Made by a program: the position numbers and the translations under genes
The notes under the pieces: generated by a model
What the model saw: only the letters and a program-made list of their open reading frames with translations
What the model was told of the DNA's origin: nothing
The model's database searches: none
Part shown: positions 34,564-44,817 of the stretch, in pieces
Position numbering within the stretch: the stretch's first letter is position 1
Layout: every line of letters starts with the position of its first letter
Assembly (NCBI GenBank): GCA_002077065.1
Contig: NAJO01000005.1
Coordinates: forward strand, 1,178,001 to 1,242,000
Direction: 5' to 3'
Source of the DNA: Cryoendolithus antarcticus
Lineage: Eukaryota > Ascomycota > Dothideomycetes > Cladosporiales > Cladosporiaceae
Length of the DNA stretch: 64,000 bases

Positions 34564-34783
34564 GTTGGCGGCTTCTTGGGAAATAGTACGAAAGTGAAGT
34601 CGCTGGCAAGACAGCAGACAAATGTGCGATTGGCGAGCAAGGGTGATGTACATGTAGGAGCCCAAGCTGTCAGATGAGGTCTTGGCAATGTTACGCATGA
34701 TTCAGGAAGGTTTATGCATCTGACTCTCTTTCGACATCACTTTCAAAAAGTCTCACGGAATACACATTCGCGATTGTATCAAG

Positions 34784-35986
34784 ATGGAGGGATCGGAGAG
34801 ACCTAGTAAAATGCGCAAGATCAGTCACGATGCTGCTGAGGTTCTGGAAACGCCGAAACCCCTACTTGGTGCAGATCTCGCAGATGAGCAGACGGTTCAC
34901 GAAGGAAATGCTATCAGTCAGAAGTCGCCCAGTGATGGGCAAAATGACGAAGGCAATGACCCGGGTTCGATTGGAGCAGACCTGGACGGTGAGTCCTTCC
35001 CGGCTCCGCTCGACACGGCTCCCTCGCTAGAAGGCGTCACGAGCGAAGCCAACCCCATGTCCAAAAACCAGCTGAAGAAGCTTCGTAAGAAGCAGGAGTG
35101 GGAATCGAAGCGCGACGAACGCAAGACGATTCGCAAGGAGAAGCTCATCGCCAAGCGTCTGCGTAAGAAGGATGCTTACGACAAGGCCATTGCCGAAGGT
35201 GGTAGTATTGCCACTCCGGAGAGAAAGGAGATCAAACAGCGCGCTGTCCAGCTACCTGTCACTATTCTGATCGACTGTGACTTCGACGACCTCATGCGAG
35301 ATAACGAGCGCATCTCGCTCGGTGGGCAAATCACACGGTCGTATTCGGATAACAAAGGCAGCACTTACCGTGCCCATCTGACCGTCTGCTCCTTCCTCGG
35401 AAAGCTCAGGGAGCGTTTCGATGGTATCATGGGAGGAGTCTACAAGAATTATAGAGGCACCAGGTTCCTCGAGCAGGACTTTGTCGATGTTGCTGAGCAA
35501 GCTAGGGAGTGGATGGGCGATGTGGGAGGTGGCGACCTGAAAGGAGCATTCGAGAAGTATGCTGACAGCGACCACGAGTTACTACGAGAGCAGGGCGAGG
35601 TGGTCTACCTGTCGTCCGAGGCTGAAGACACGCTCACCGAACTCAAGCCCTACAGTACCTACATCATCGGTGGGCTTGTCGACAAGAATCGAGAAAAAGG
35701 CATATGCTACAAGCGTGCCACGCAACGTGGCTTGCGTACCGCAAAGCTGCCAATCGGTGATTACCTGGAGATGTCGAGTCGTAAGGTGCTGGCCACCAAC
35801 CATGTTAACGAGATCATGCTCAAGTGGCTGGAGTGCGGCGACTGGGGTGACGCGTTCATGAAGGTCATCCCGAAGCGAAAGGGAGGCAAACTTCGAAGTG
35901 GTGGTCAGCCAAGCGAAGGTTCGGAGTGCGAGTCCGATGCAGAGACTTGTGATGCAGCTGCGCCCGTAGCCATTGTCGCTGAGTGA
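34784..35986 (+). CDS. TRM10: tRNA (guanine-9-N1)-methyltransferase Trm10
   Basis: Single exon, 400 residues. SPOUT-fold enzyme that methylates N1 of G9 in tRNA using SAM (family knowledge). The N-terminus is acidic and poorly conserved. A Lys/Arg-rich helix follows (SKNQLKKLRKKQEWESKRDE), then the catalytic domain starting VTILIDCDFDDLM. YIIGGLVDKNREKGICYKRA and LRTAKLPIGDYLEMSSRKVL are the classic Trm10 motifs, the latter covering the SAM-binding knot. The conserved Asp of LVDKN is present. It ends with a Gly/Ser/acidic tail. The start at 34784 is the first ATG. Confidence 0.95.
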   Translation: MEGSERPSKMRKISHDAAEVLETPKPLLGADLADEQTVHEGNAISQKSPSDGQNDEGNDPGSIGADLDGESFPAPLDTAPSLEGVTSEANPMSKNQLKKLRKKQEWESKRDERKTIRKEKLIAKRLRKKDAYDKAIAEGGSIATPERKEIKQRAVQLPVTILIDCDFDDLMRDNERISLGGQITRSYSDNKGSTYRAHLTVCSFLGKLRERFDGIMGGVYKNYRGTRFLEQDFVDVAEQAREWMGDVGGGDLKGAFEKYADSDHELLREQGEVVYLSSEAEDTLTELKPYSTYIIGGLVDKNREKGICYKRATQRGLRTAKLPIGDYLEMSSRKVLATNHVNEIMLKWLECGDWGDAFMKVIPKRKGGKLRSGGQPSEGSECESDAETCDAAAPVAIVAE

Positions 35987-36286
35987 TGTACTACATCGGC
36001 CCTCGTCTTGATCTGCAGAGCTTGGTGTGCTCGAGTCATGTGTCGTTGATCTCCAGCAGACTACACATCAGTAAAACTTTGCTCCGTCAAGACAGTGTGC
36101 GATGTGTCTCTTTCCAGTCTCGATCAACAAAATTGCATCGGTGATGTGTGGACAGCGGCTCGAGCTCGATATGCAGGGCCATGTTTCACAGCATGTATCG
36201 ACAAGTACAGCTTAACCTCTCCTGTCGTCTCGTTGGTGAGGCCATCTACATCCGACCTCCAGGCAAATTCTCCAGCCCGCATACGC
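35987..36286. other. Convergent spacer TRM10 / HNT1
   Basis: 300 bp between two stop codons on opposite strands; it holds both 3' UTRs. No other feature seen. Confidence 0.5.
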
Positions 36287-36915
36287 CTACATCTTCGCCT
36301 TCAGCTCCTCCAGCAGCTTCGTGAGCTTGTCCTTGCTGACGCTCTGCTGCGGCCAATTGATTCCTAAGCCTTCCTGTTCGTTCGGCTTCGGGATCATATG
36401 CACTTCATGCAAGTCAGTATTGACATCTCCTGACTGGGTAACGAGGCTGAGCAGACCATGTACGTGATCAACGACCTGATGGGCCAGTTTCCCGTTGTTC
36501 TGCAGGATATTGTAATTCTCTGCGCCTGAGGCTAAGGCAATCTTCTTTGCAACGGGCAATAGCTCTTGCAGGCTATCATCGGGGATATCTGCAAGCTTCG
36601 CGCCTGCCTCGCAGGTTAGATGAGGGCGGCAGACATGGGCGGCACGAGTGTGATTTAGCACTCACCATGGAATTTGGGTATGACGAGCTGAGAGAGATGA
36701 AAGTGAGTGTGGGACTCGAACGGAGAGGGAGGATGCCTACCGCATGTCCATAGCTTAATGGATTGATGTCGAGGAAGGCGAACGTTCTATCACTCTCGAA
36801 CACTTTCATGGATGGGATCTCGCCTGCATGGAGAAGACTTAGTCTCAGCCACACCGGTCGCGTGGCGGGCGCGATCACCTTTGATGATCTTGCAGAAGAT
36901 ACATGAGGCAGCCAT
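36287..36915 (-). CDS. HNT1: HIT-family nucleotide hydrolase, Hnt1/HINT-like (five exons)
   Basis: Adenosine 5'-monophosphoramidase of the histidine-triad family. Five exons (36915-36879, 36823-36741, 36687-36666, 36603-36457, 36402-36287) give 134 residues. The introns are 53-62 nt. Exon 3 is only 22 nt. The assembled protein reads MAASCIFCKIIKGEIPSMKV, then SDRTFAFLDINPLSYGHALV, then QNNGKLAHQVVDHVHVHMIP. The triad HVHVHMI appears only when the last intron (36403-36456) is removed. That intron has the rare donor GTCTGC, a perfect TACTGAC branch site and an AAG acceptor. The CxxC-type Cys pair near the start is typical of the family. It is convergent with TRM10. Confidence 0.9.
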
Positions 36916-38241
36916 GGTGGATGCCTGTGATCGGTATGAGCGTATGAGATCGGGTCTAGTGTACGTGATCGATGACTGAGAAATGTGAATGGCCGGCGGA
37001 GTCAAATGTTGCACAAAGGTGGGGTTGTCGAAGCGCTCAAGATGGCATTGCTTGGCAGTCGAACTTCCCATGATCGAACGGTCGTACCACATAGATGATC
37101 ACAAGAATAACATCACTGTTGCGAGGTCTTAGAGATCCGAAGGAATAGAACAGGAGCGCAGACACTGTCACGCGCCGCGGTAAGGACGCCAACACGACTT
37201 CGATGGTCTAGCAAGCTGTAGGAGCTGGACTTCACGAAGCACTGGCCCTTCGCGATGCAACAAATTCAGTAGCGATGCGTATGTATCGAAGCGAGCTGTG
37301 CAGGCGGGACCGTTGACTACCCGGCTAAACCCTCCGAATTGTCAAGCCCGTTGGGTCGGTTGGCACGCGGTCTAGTCAACGAGTGGTCCTGCACCCTGGC
37401 CTGGCGCTGGTCCGTCGACATCTATGGTTCCGGGTCAGGCTAGACCACGAATTTCAGTGCACATCGTACGGGCCATCGCCAGAGCGGCTAGGACGAGCAA
37501 CGAAAATGACGTGTAATTGAGCCAAATCGCAGACCTTGTCAGGAGACATGTTCTCGGGTATGCCGCCCTGTTGCCGAATACACGCCGAGGGCCCTATCTC
37601 ACACTCTTGCGCCTGCATACGTCTGTACCGGGGCCTGCGCCTGAGTAATATGGTCCATTCAGCGTGGCTGTGATGTAGCCGGACTACTGTCGCCAGACCA
37701 ATGACCACCACTGGGGAACGTGGGCATAGTACCTTTTTCACGATCGGCCTGCGGGCGCCTGGATCGCAGGTCCCTCACAGCCCGCCCAAGCAGGATGTTA
37801 CATAAGTCATGGACCAAACTCGGTGGACCGCGTTAACAGGAGGTATGCTAAAGTGATAGCTGGATGTGTCGTAATTGGTGAACCTGGATATCGCAATCTC
37901 ACATACCGATGCAAGCCTGCGGTACGGGCACCTCACCTGCTTCCGCGAGATCATCAGCGCCTCATATCTGCTCCAATGTGTAGACTGCGTTGGTCGCGGC
38001 GCCACATGCGCTTAGTAGACTTCGGCTCGAGCAGTACGGAGGCGAGATGTCTACTATAAGATCGCTGGTGTCACCACGGGTAGAGACCTAGACCGCCAAC
38101 CCGGATCATTCACTTGGTCGTACACGACACAATCGTTTTCGCTTTGTTACATGCCCCTGCTATTGGGGATCGTGGGATGCTGTGCGTTTGCGTTGTGTGA
38201 CCGTGGTTTGATTTGTCTACTCGGCGTATCTGACATCTTGC
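36916..38241. other. Long intergenic region HNT1 / RRM protein
   Basis: 1326 bp between divergent starts. Only short ORFs, mostly with non-ATG starts, are present (for example 37454-37741 minus and 37823-38059 plus), and none shows a family feature. No tRNA-like pair of A and B boxes was found. It may hold long leaders or a non-coding RNA; nothing in the sequence supports a specific one. Confidence 0.4.
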
Positions 38242-39547
38242 ATGACGATGGCGAGCGCCCCTAGTGTTACATCCGCCGGTCGATCGGAGACCGACGAAAT
38301 GTTTTTCATGACTGTTTGCGGCGTTAGTGTGTATCAAAACACTCAAGACAGTCACTCGCTGACCGGCTCAAGCTTCCTAGGGAGTATAATTGGCAACGCC
38401 TCAAAGATCTTGTGCGAAATTACGCATCGCATAGTGTATGGGTCGATCTGCCACGCACTCAAGGTGGTGCCACCGTCGCATTAATCAAAGGCATACATCG
38501 CACCGAAGAAGCACTACGCATATTTGGTGAGTAGGGAAAGCAGGTGTTCAGGCCTTTACTGATCCGATTCCAGGCGGCTTGTACAGAGAGTTCGGTGAGA
38601 ACAATTCGCAGATTCACCTATACAAAGAGGGCACCCACTACAAACCATGGCGATGTACCTGCAGCGCGGACTTCCGCACATGTCGGCTGGCATCGTCAAG
38701 GCAGGCTGCCGAACTATTGCGCACCCCTCCAAACGCACCCGTGGGTATAGCACCTCCCAGTGGCTGGTCGCAGCCAAGCGTAAGCTTCCAGGACAGGAGT
38801 CGTTACCCACCGACCCCCGACACATCGCCCAGTTCTGCGGATGTGGATAGCCTCGCTGATGGGATCACGGCTATGCAGGTCAACCCCCAGCGTGTAGTCA
38901 TTGTGAGACTTTGCCATATTGCCTACGGCCCGGATGAAGCAATGGCTGCGACTGCAAAGGAGAGACTTGCAGAGTTCATTCGAAACGCGGCCCCCAGCGC
39001 TCAAGAGTGCATCAGGTCCATCGTGCTACAAACCAGGCAGACGATTCAATCGAGAAGTACAGCACAGCCAACTCCAGTGTACATGGCCACCACTGGAGGC
39101 ACGCTGGTCAATGCGAGTCAAGGCGTCGTCAGAACTGAGCAGCGCGGCATCTTCGTCAGCGGCATTGCCTTCAGCGCTAGCACCAGAGAAGTGAAGGATT
39201 TCTTCTCGCACGCTGGCATCGTCACTCGTTGTGAGCTACAAAAAGACGCCAGGACGGGCAAATCAAAGGGTCGTGCTACAGTCCACTACACCTCGCCTGT
39301 AGACGCGGCCAGAGCCATCACCATGTACGATGGCCGGAACTTCAAGGACTTGCGATTGAGTGTACGTGGCGACAGGGATGCGGTGCCCGTTTCCGTGGCT
39401 GCTCCACGTGGTGGTGGCTCCAATGCAAGCTCGTCGAGCGCTACAAGCAGTGCCGCACGCGCGCGCAGTAACGGCACATCGCTTAGCAGAAGCGATAGCA
39501 ATGCTGGGCCCATCATCGCGAACGGCAGCACCTCCACCAGAGCATGA
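38242..39547 (+). CDS. RNA-binding protein with two RRM-like domains
   Basis: Three exons (38242-38330, 38381-38526, 38574-39547) give 402 residues. The introns are 50 nt (GTATCA...TTCCTAG, with GCTGAC branch) and 47 nt (GTGAGT...TTCCAG). After splicing, the N-terminus forms an RRM-like unit: MFFMTVCGVSVEYNWQRLKD, then GGATVALIKGIHRTEEALRI. A linker with a Cys cluster (WRCTCSADFRTC) and Ser/Pro-rich spacer follows. A helical stretch comes next (QRVVIVRLCHIAYGPDEAMA onward). The canonical RRM has RNP2 IFVSGIAF (about residue 270) and RNP1 KSKGRATVHY. The C-terminal tail is Ser/Ala/Arg-rich. No experimentally known orthologue comes to mind. Exons 1 and 2 are too short to call alone, but the splice joins restore RRM topology. 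Confidence 0.75.
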
Positions 39548-41466
39548 AGTGGGATTCGATACTGCAGATGGGAAGGATCAAGTTGGCTACCGGATGATGA
39601 GGGACGCGAGACGGCGGCACGGAGAAAAGGCCGAGTGTATGGCAGAAAAGTAATGTCCATGGTGATCGCTCGCTAATGTCAGTATTCAAGTGCGATCACC
39701 ATACTTGTGCAGATCGCATTGCCGGCTCATTCTCCAATTCGCCGGTCCCGATATGCGCGCCGGCAGTATGTAGAATATCATGGCAAAGTGTGTTAGCGAT
39801 GGCGGGCTTTCGGGTCCACGCTGCAATGTCTGCGACGGAGTCGGCGAGTGCACCCAAGGTATGGTGATTGCTCGTGCCGCACATCGGTATCTGGGATGGC
39901 GTGATCTCGCGTAGGCGCAGAGATCCCCATCTCGCTTGGACATTTCCCATGGCATTGTATATGGGTAATGCTCGGGTGGCGCAACACGTAACTGATCAAG
40001 CAAGGGTTCGCCATGTAAATGGCCTGTCAAAGTGCAGCGCCATGAAAAGGGATCAAAGGGTCGTAGATCCACATGTTCTCTAGGCGCGCACCGAACGCCT
40101 TGCTGTGCCATCTGCTCTGCACGCGGGTAAAATGTGTCACACATGCTGCGAGTGAAATGAGCGGGGATTGGTCTCTGCGATGGCAGAGAGTAAGACCTAG
40201 ATTGATAAGGATGGGAATTTGCAAGGCGCGAGAAATCTCCCGGGAACGGCCGAGTGACACCTACCACCCGGCTCTTCGAGATGCCTACAAAGGTAAGTGC
40301 GTTCCAGGACTGTTGCTCCATGTATTTCGTGCGGGCTAGGATTGTGCAGGTGAGGTAAATGCGCCCTGCCGGGCCATCACACCCCCGCAGGTATGTGGGT
40401 CGCTGCTGAAAACCATCTGCAATGTCCGCCATGGGTGATGGGGGCCGTTCAAGTTGGGTGTCAAGTGAGTTGAGGGAGCAGACGAATAGGGCACTTGCTT
40501 GATGCTTACGCGTGTGAGTAGGCTAGCCGATTAGGTCAAAACAGCAGGATTATCGCAGATCGCACTTATTACAAGTCTGCTCATAACAGATGTGACGTTC
40601 GCATTCCATGCACGTTCGCGAAATCCCTGCAAATTTGTGTGTCGCCCGTCACATCACTGCGGGGAGGCACGGGTCGGCTGCAAGTCAACGCTCATCGTAT
40701 GCAGCTTGCCAGCGGCCGGGCTGTCGTTTCTAAGTTGCAAGATCTGTGGTATGATCTTGTGTGATAGGCGCCCAGGCACGCCCGGGCCGCAAGTATATCG
40801 CTTGGTTGCACACGGGCAGCGGTGCAACCTTTCAGCAACTCAGTGGTACACGATCTAATGACATTCGGAGCATGTGGATGTAATGCCATCCATGTACATG
40901 CAGTGTAGCATTTGCGCCACTCGCTTTGACCTCACTGCCATCTCTATGGAGAAGCGACTCCAGATCCTCATGCACGCACCAGATGCGCGTTTTTGAGTGC
41001 TCCAGGACATGCATTTCGATCTCGGTGCTGATCGACAACCACGAATCGCATGCGGACAGGCAAGCCGTGCTAGCTCGCTTCAGCCAGGTCGATTAGTCGC
41101 GATTCCCAATCGAACAGTACCTTGCGACAAGAGAAGCTCCGATCAATGACGAAAGCAAGTTCAGCGTTTTCCTGCACGCGAGTGGTACTAGGAGAAGATC
41201 ACTTTCGGATATGCGTGCAGAGTGCCGTTCTACATGCCAGATTCAGGATCCATGGGTGAGCACTCGAAGTATGATCAAGTGTGCGAACATCCTGTCCTGC
41301 AGTACCGTCTCTTCGTAAATGAAGCTGCGCGTCCACCGAAACAGACAGCAGGATGTCAATGCATCCCAGTCCTCAGAATGCTCGCGTGCCTGGCTCAGGA
41401 CCCACGGACTCTTTCCGCGTGGAGCCCAAGTGCCCGTTCGTTCCGGAAAGAACTCGCATGAGACGA
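39548..41466. other. Long intergenic region RRM protein / EFM5
   Basis: 1919 bp between two convergent genes, the largest gap without a confident gene. A minus-strand ATG-started ORF of 248 codons (39686-40432) is listed separately as doubtful. The rest (40433-41466) has only short ORFs and no recognisable repeat or RNA gene. Confidence 0.4.
39686..40432 (-). CDS. Doubtful ORF, possible orphan or decayed gene
   Basis: 248 codons from a genuine ATG (40430-40432). It is unusually long for non-coding sequence here, but the protein is rich in Pro, Arg, His and Ser and shows no domain, signal peptide or membrane segment that I recognise. Overlapping frames on the same strand also read like protein over short stretches (for example around 39696-39870 and 40030-40130). 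This could mean a multi-exon gene with a different structure, a frameshifted relic, or chance. No family match is claimed. Confidence 0.2.
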   Translation of the reverse strand: MADIADGFQQRPTYLRGCDGPAGRIYLTCTILARTKYMEQQSWNALTFVGISKSRVVGVTRPFPGDFSRLANSHPYQSRSYSLPSQRPIPAHFTRSMCDTFYPRAEQMAQQGVRCAPREHVDLRPFDPFSWRCTLTGHLHGEPLLDQLRVAPPEHYPYTMPWEMSKRDGDLCAYARSRHPRYRCAARAITIPWVHSPTPSQTLQRGPESPPSLTHFAMIFYILPARISGPANWRMSRQCDLHKYGDRT

Positions 41467-42192
41467 TCACACCCACTGCCACGCCGAGCATTCGAAATTG
41501 GAGTAACATCGAAACTCATTGCTGAGACCCTTGCTATGTCGGACCTCAAAGTCCGTAGGTTTCAGTCTCAGCTTGCCGTATAACCTTAGCATCGTTTCAT
41601 TCATTCGTTCTCCGGTGCAAGATATCAACATCAAGTCTTCAGGATTCCATGACCGGGACAAGTAGCGAACCGTAAGCGCCGTTTTTGTTTGACATTCGTC
41701 AGAGAGGAACGGCGGATCACAGATAATCCTGTCGAATTTGCCCTTCAGATCCGCAGGTAGCTTTAGAGGGTTTTGAAAGTCGTATGGTACAAAGTCGGAT
41801 CCGAAGACCTCGAAGCGTTGGTCGATCTCGAGCAGAACCAGCCTTGGACGCGCAACGCTGTCCTTCAATAGCTTCCGTAGTTGGACGTAAACGCTAGGCG
41901 CAGATACTACTGCAATACCGCTATCTGCATCAACACCGTCAAGGAGTTGGCGGGCCAAAGTCTGGGCGGTTTCATCTGAGTACCAGAACTGGCTGACTTG
42001 CCAGTCCTCAGCGAAGGCATCCATGGTTAATGCAGCATCATCATCAAATTTGGCCTCAGCATTTGCCTTGAGGTCTTGAAAGTGCTTCTCTCGCGTGTCT
42101 TTCTCGGACTGGAACTCTTGCAGCAGTCGGAGAGTATCTGCAGACAAAATTGGAACATCATCGTCGCCATCGTCCCGACTCGTGATCGACAT
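41467..42192 (-). CDS. EFM5: Protein-lysine N-methyltransferase Efm5 (eEF1A methylation)
   Basis: Single exon, 241 residues, the usual length of the Efm5/EEF1AKMT1 family, formerly annotated as N6-adenine methyltransferases. It trimethylates a lysine of elongation factor 1A (family knowledge). The N-terminus carries LSADTLRLLQEFQSEKD, then DWQVSQFWYSDETAQTLARQ, the family signature. An Asp/Glu-containing SAM-binding strand follows (PRLVLLEIDQRFEVFGSDFV). The catalytic DPPF motif is at residues 159-162. SCTGERM and the final FECSAWQWV are also conserved. The start at 42192 fits the family; 553 bp separate it from BSD2, in divergent orientation. Confidence 0.93.
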   Translation of the reverse strand: MSITSRDDGDDDVPILSADTLRLLQEFQSEKDTREKHFQDLKANAEAKFDDDAALTMDAFAEDWQVSQFWYSDETAQTLARQLLDGVDADSGIAVVSAPSVYVQLRKLLKDSVARPRLVLLEIDQRFEVFGSDFVPYDFQNPLKLPADLKGKFDRIICDPPFLSDECQTKTALTVRYLSRSWNPEDLMLISCTGERMNETMLRLYGKLRLKPTDFEVRHSKGLSNEFRCYSNFECSAWQWV

Positions 42193-42745
42193 GACCTCCG
42201 CTCGGTACTTGTTGACTGGACCAACACACCAACGGTCAACGCCAATCGCGCCCGAACACCACCCGTTGTAGCCTGAAAAACCAGACCCTTCCTTTTCTGG
42301 GTGCTTGACACGCGCTTCCAGATGCTTGGGACGCGGTTACAGCAGAAGAAGTCTCTTTCCCTTCAGAGGCAAGGCGAGCTCTACTATAGACTGCAATGAG
42401 AGATCGAGACCAATTACCCGTGACACTGCAGTGTAACAACCACTGTCGCGGTTAATTTCACAGAAACACCAGATGTGTCTGGACTTGTGGGAAGCGAAGA
42501 TACGATCGGTGCGCCACCTACATATATGTCTCATAGGAGCCCGATCTTCCAGCGATCAAAAGGAGATCTTGCCACGTGAAACTACATCGGCCCGTGCCGC
42601 GCGCTAGTCAAGCGCTGCTCCACCCGGTGCTACGATACCTACCTTCGAGAAGCAACGATCACGCAGTCAGGCAATACATCTCTCGCTCCGTCCGCTCTTC
42701 CTTCGCCACATCATCGACATTTTCGCTACTAGTGTTGGCTCGACC
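42193..42745. other. Divergent promoter region, EFM5 / BSD2
   Basis: 553 bp. Short ORFs on the minus strand (42027-42311, 42337-42534) are unsupported. It presumably holds the two promoters and leaders. Confidence 0.45.
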
Positions 42746-43870
42746 ATGAGCTCACGAGATCAGCAATATGAGCGCGTAAGCCTACTGCCGCCTACTTACT
42801 TAGCGCCACCGTCCGCTGACACACATCCCCTCCAGGTGGCAGCCGAAGACGACGATGACCGCACCGAATCGATGACCCACTCGCCTATAGCGCTCCCAGA
42901 CTCGCCGCCGCCTTCCTTCAGATCTCGCGCCAGCTCACGACGACAGTCACCGGACGGTAATGCGCCGAGGAGCGAAGAGGAGCGGAACATGCATGATGCC
43001 TTCGATGCGCCCTCGGACGATGAAGATGGGGACGACGATGCGCGTGACCAGCGACGACTGATTCCACTTTCACCGAGCGGCACATTGCCAGAGAATACGC
43101 CAACGCAAGCGCAGGACCCAACACGGCCCATCGTACCTCAACGGAGAGTTACAGAGATTCCTGTGTTCACCGCACCACCGCCTAGTGGACGCGTCTACGG
43201 TGGCGGCAGCGGTGCCAATGACGGCGTGTTCGCAAACATCAGCGCAAAGCCGCGCCCAGGCGAGGATCTCGAGGAGAAGCCGCCAACCTACGAACAAGCT
43301 GCTGCAGATGCCACGCCGCCATACTGGGAGACGACGGTGCTTTCTCCTTTCTCGCACACTGGCAATCCTGACGACGTCTTCGTGGACGGTCTGCTGGTCG
43401 GCTCGCTGTTCTCGTTTGTCTGGAATGCCCTCATTTCCATGTCTTTCCAACTCATTGGCTTTCTGCTCACATACCTACTACACACTACACACGCTGCAAA
43501 ACATGGCTCACGCGCTGGTCTCGGCATCACGCTTGTGCAATATGGCTTCCAGATGCGGTATGCGTCCTCGAACGGCCGAGCTGACGATGCGATACCGAAG
43601 GTGCCCTCGGACGGGACACCTCCAGATCCAAACTCACACGACTTCGATCCCAGCAAAGTCGCCGGCGCTGCAGCAGCGGTAGCTGGAGGCTTGTCGACGA
43701 GCGAGTGGCTGAGCTATCTGTTAATGATAGTTGGGTGGTTCATACTGATCCGAAGTGTGACGGACTTCTTACGGGCAAGGCGACAGGAGGCGCTGGTACG
43801 AAGCTCGCCAGATCGTGGGCTTGGTACAGCAGTGGTTGCGGAGGGCGAGCGGCCAGAGACGAGCGTTTAA
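42746..43870 (+). CDS. BSD2: Bsd2/Ndfip-family Rsp5 adaptor
   Basis: Single exon, 374 residues. Endomembrane adaptor that recruits the ubiquitin ligase Rsp5 to metal transporters and other membrane cargo (family knowledge of Bsd2, Tre1/2, Ndfip). There are two PPxY motifs, PPTY at residues 15-18 and 179-182 (EEKPPTYEQAA); these bind WW domains. The first 190 residues are acidic, Pro/Ser-rich and cytosolic. Hydrophobic segments then begin at DGLLVGSLFSFVWNALIS, with FQLIGFLLTYLLHT, a third in GLGITLVQYGF, and a last one WLSYLLMIVGWFILI near the C-terminus. The DVFVDGLLVGSLFSF stretch is the family hallmark. Confidence 0.9.
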   Translation: MSSRDQQYERVSLLPPTYLAPPSADTHPLQVAAEDDDDRTESMTHSPIALPDSPPPSFRSRASSRRQSPDGNAPRSEEERNMHDAFDAPSDDEDGDDDARDQRRLIPLSPSGTLPENTPTQAQDPTRPIVPQRRVTEIPVFTAPPPSGRVYGGGSGANDGVFANISAKPRPGEDLEEKPPTYEQAAADATPPYWETTVLSPFSHTGNPDDVFVDGLLVGSLFSFVWNALISMSFQLIGFLLTYLLHTTHAAKHGSRAGLGITLVQYGFQMRYASSNGRADDAIPKVPSDGTPPDPNSHDFDPSKVAGAAAAVAGGLSTSEWLSYLLMIVGWFILIRSVTDFLRARRQEALVRSSPDRGLGTAVVAEGERPETSV

Positions 43871-44817
43871 GCGCTTTTGCGGATTATTTGGTGGTTACGA
43901 TGGCATGAGCGATGTCGCATATGGCGTATTTTTTGGGAAGGATAATTCTGGGAAGCGATTGGCGTTATGTCTCCTATGCTTTGGAGAGGTAGCATTCTAT
44001 CCTCATGTACAGCTGAGTACATTCTCAACCATACCACGTCGGGGAGGCTGGCGCTGACGTGGTCTTCTTCGTTCCTTCCAATTGATGGCTGACAGTGCTT
44101 GGCGAGATAAGTATAAGCCGACCTCACATCACCATCGACACCGTACCAATCGCGCACAATGCACTTCACTCAGTCTCTCTAGGTGACGGGTAACCCAAAC
44201 AGATTCCTGCAATGTGTCGTTGTTATGCGGATGGTAGTGCAGTGGTCTTCAATGTACACACAGAGACTCCTTGTGTGTCCCTCGAACACATCAACTGCTT
44301 CCGATGCATCAGGCAGCTCAAACCGGGTCTCAGACGGCGAGATCGACATAGTCGGCAGCTGATCGACCGCACGATCGATTTCAACATGCGTATCACGCTA
44401 TATTCTGCATCTCTATGTGACCGAAGCTTAGCACCGCTTACGAGGCTCCTTCCGAGAACCGCTGCCGTTCCTACAACACCTACCAGCCACTGCACCAGCT
44501 CCTGGTGGTCTGCGATCTGGATTTGAATGATGCAGATGCTCTGTCAGCTCTGTCTGGTCAAGCATGTGACAGTCTCCGGATATCGCAGCTATGGTTCGCA
44601 GGCTACCGGACGCACATGTCACCACATGTCAATCAGCATTGACTCCACAACCTCGTGGCAACACATGCCGCTTCTTGCAGCATATAAGGTCAGCGCCATC
44701 CCTTCATTCACTTCTGCTACTCTACAACCACTCTTTGCCGTGCTTCCATCTCTTGAACGATCAGACCGAAAGACTATACCGCGTGCCTCAAGTTCACAAC
44801 TACACAGGCCAGCAAAG
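43871..44817 (+). other. Intergenic BSD2 - coiled-coil protein
   Basis: 947 bp. The open frame upstream of 44818 continues back to 44527 and an ATG-started ORF of 104 codons lies at 44212-44526, but neither has coding character I can support. A TATAAG at 44683-44688 about 130 bp before the ATG at 44818 is a possible core promoter. Confidence 0.4.

Noticed and set aside
36705..36725. Sequence like a tRNA B box (GTTCGAGTCCC on the minus strand)
   Set aside because: It lies inside an HNT1 intron, has no A box at the right distance and no acceptor-stem pairing.
39360..39653. Alternative frame at the RRM protein C-terminus (ending KAECMAEK)
   Set aside because: No donor/acceptor pair links it convincingly to the RRM frame, which ends cleanly at 39547.
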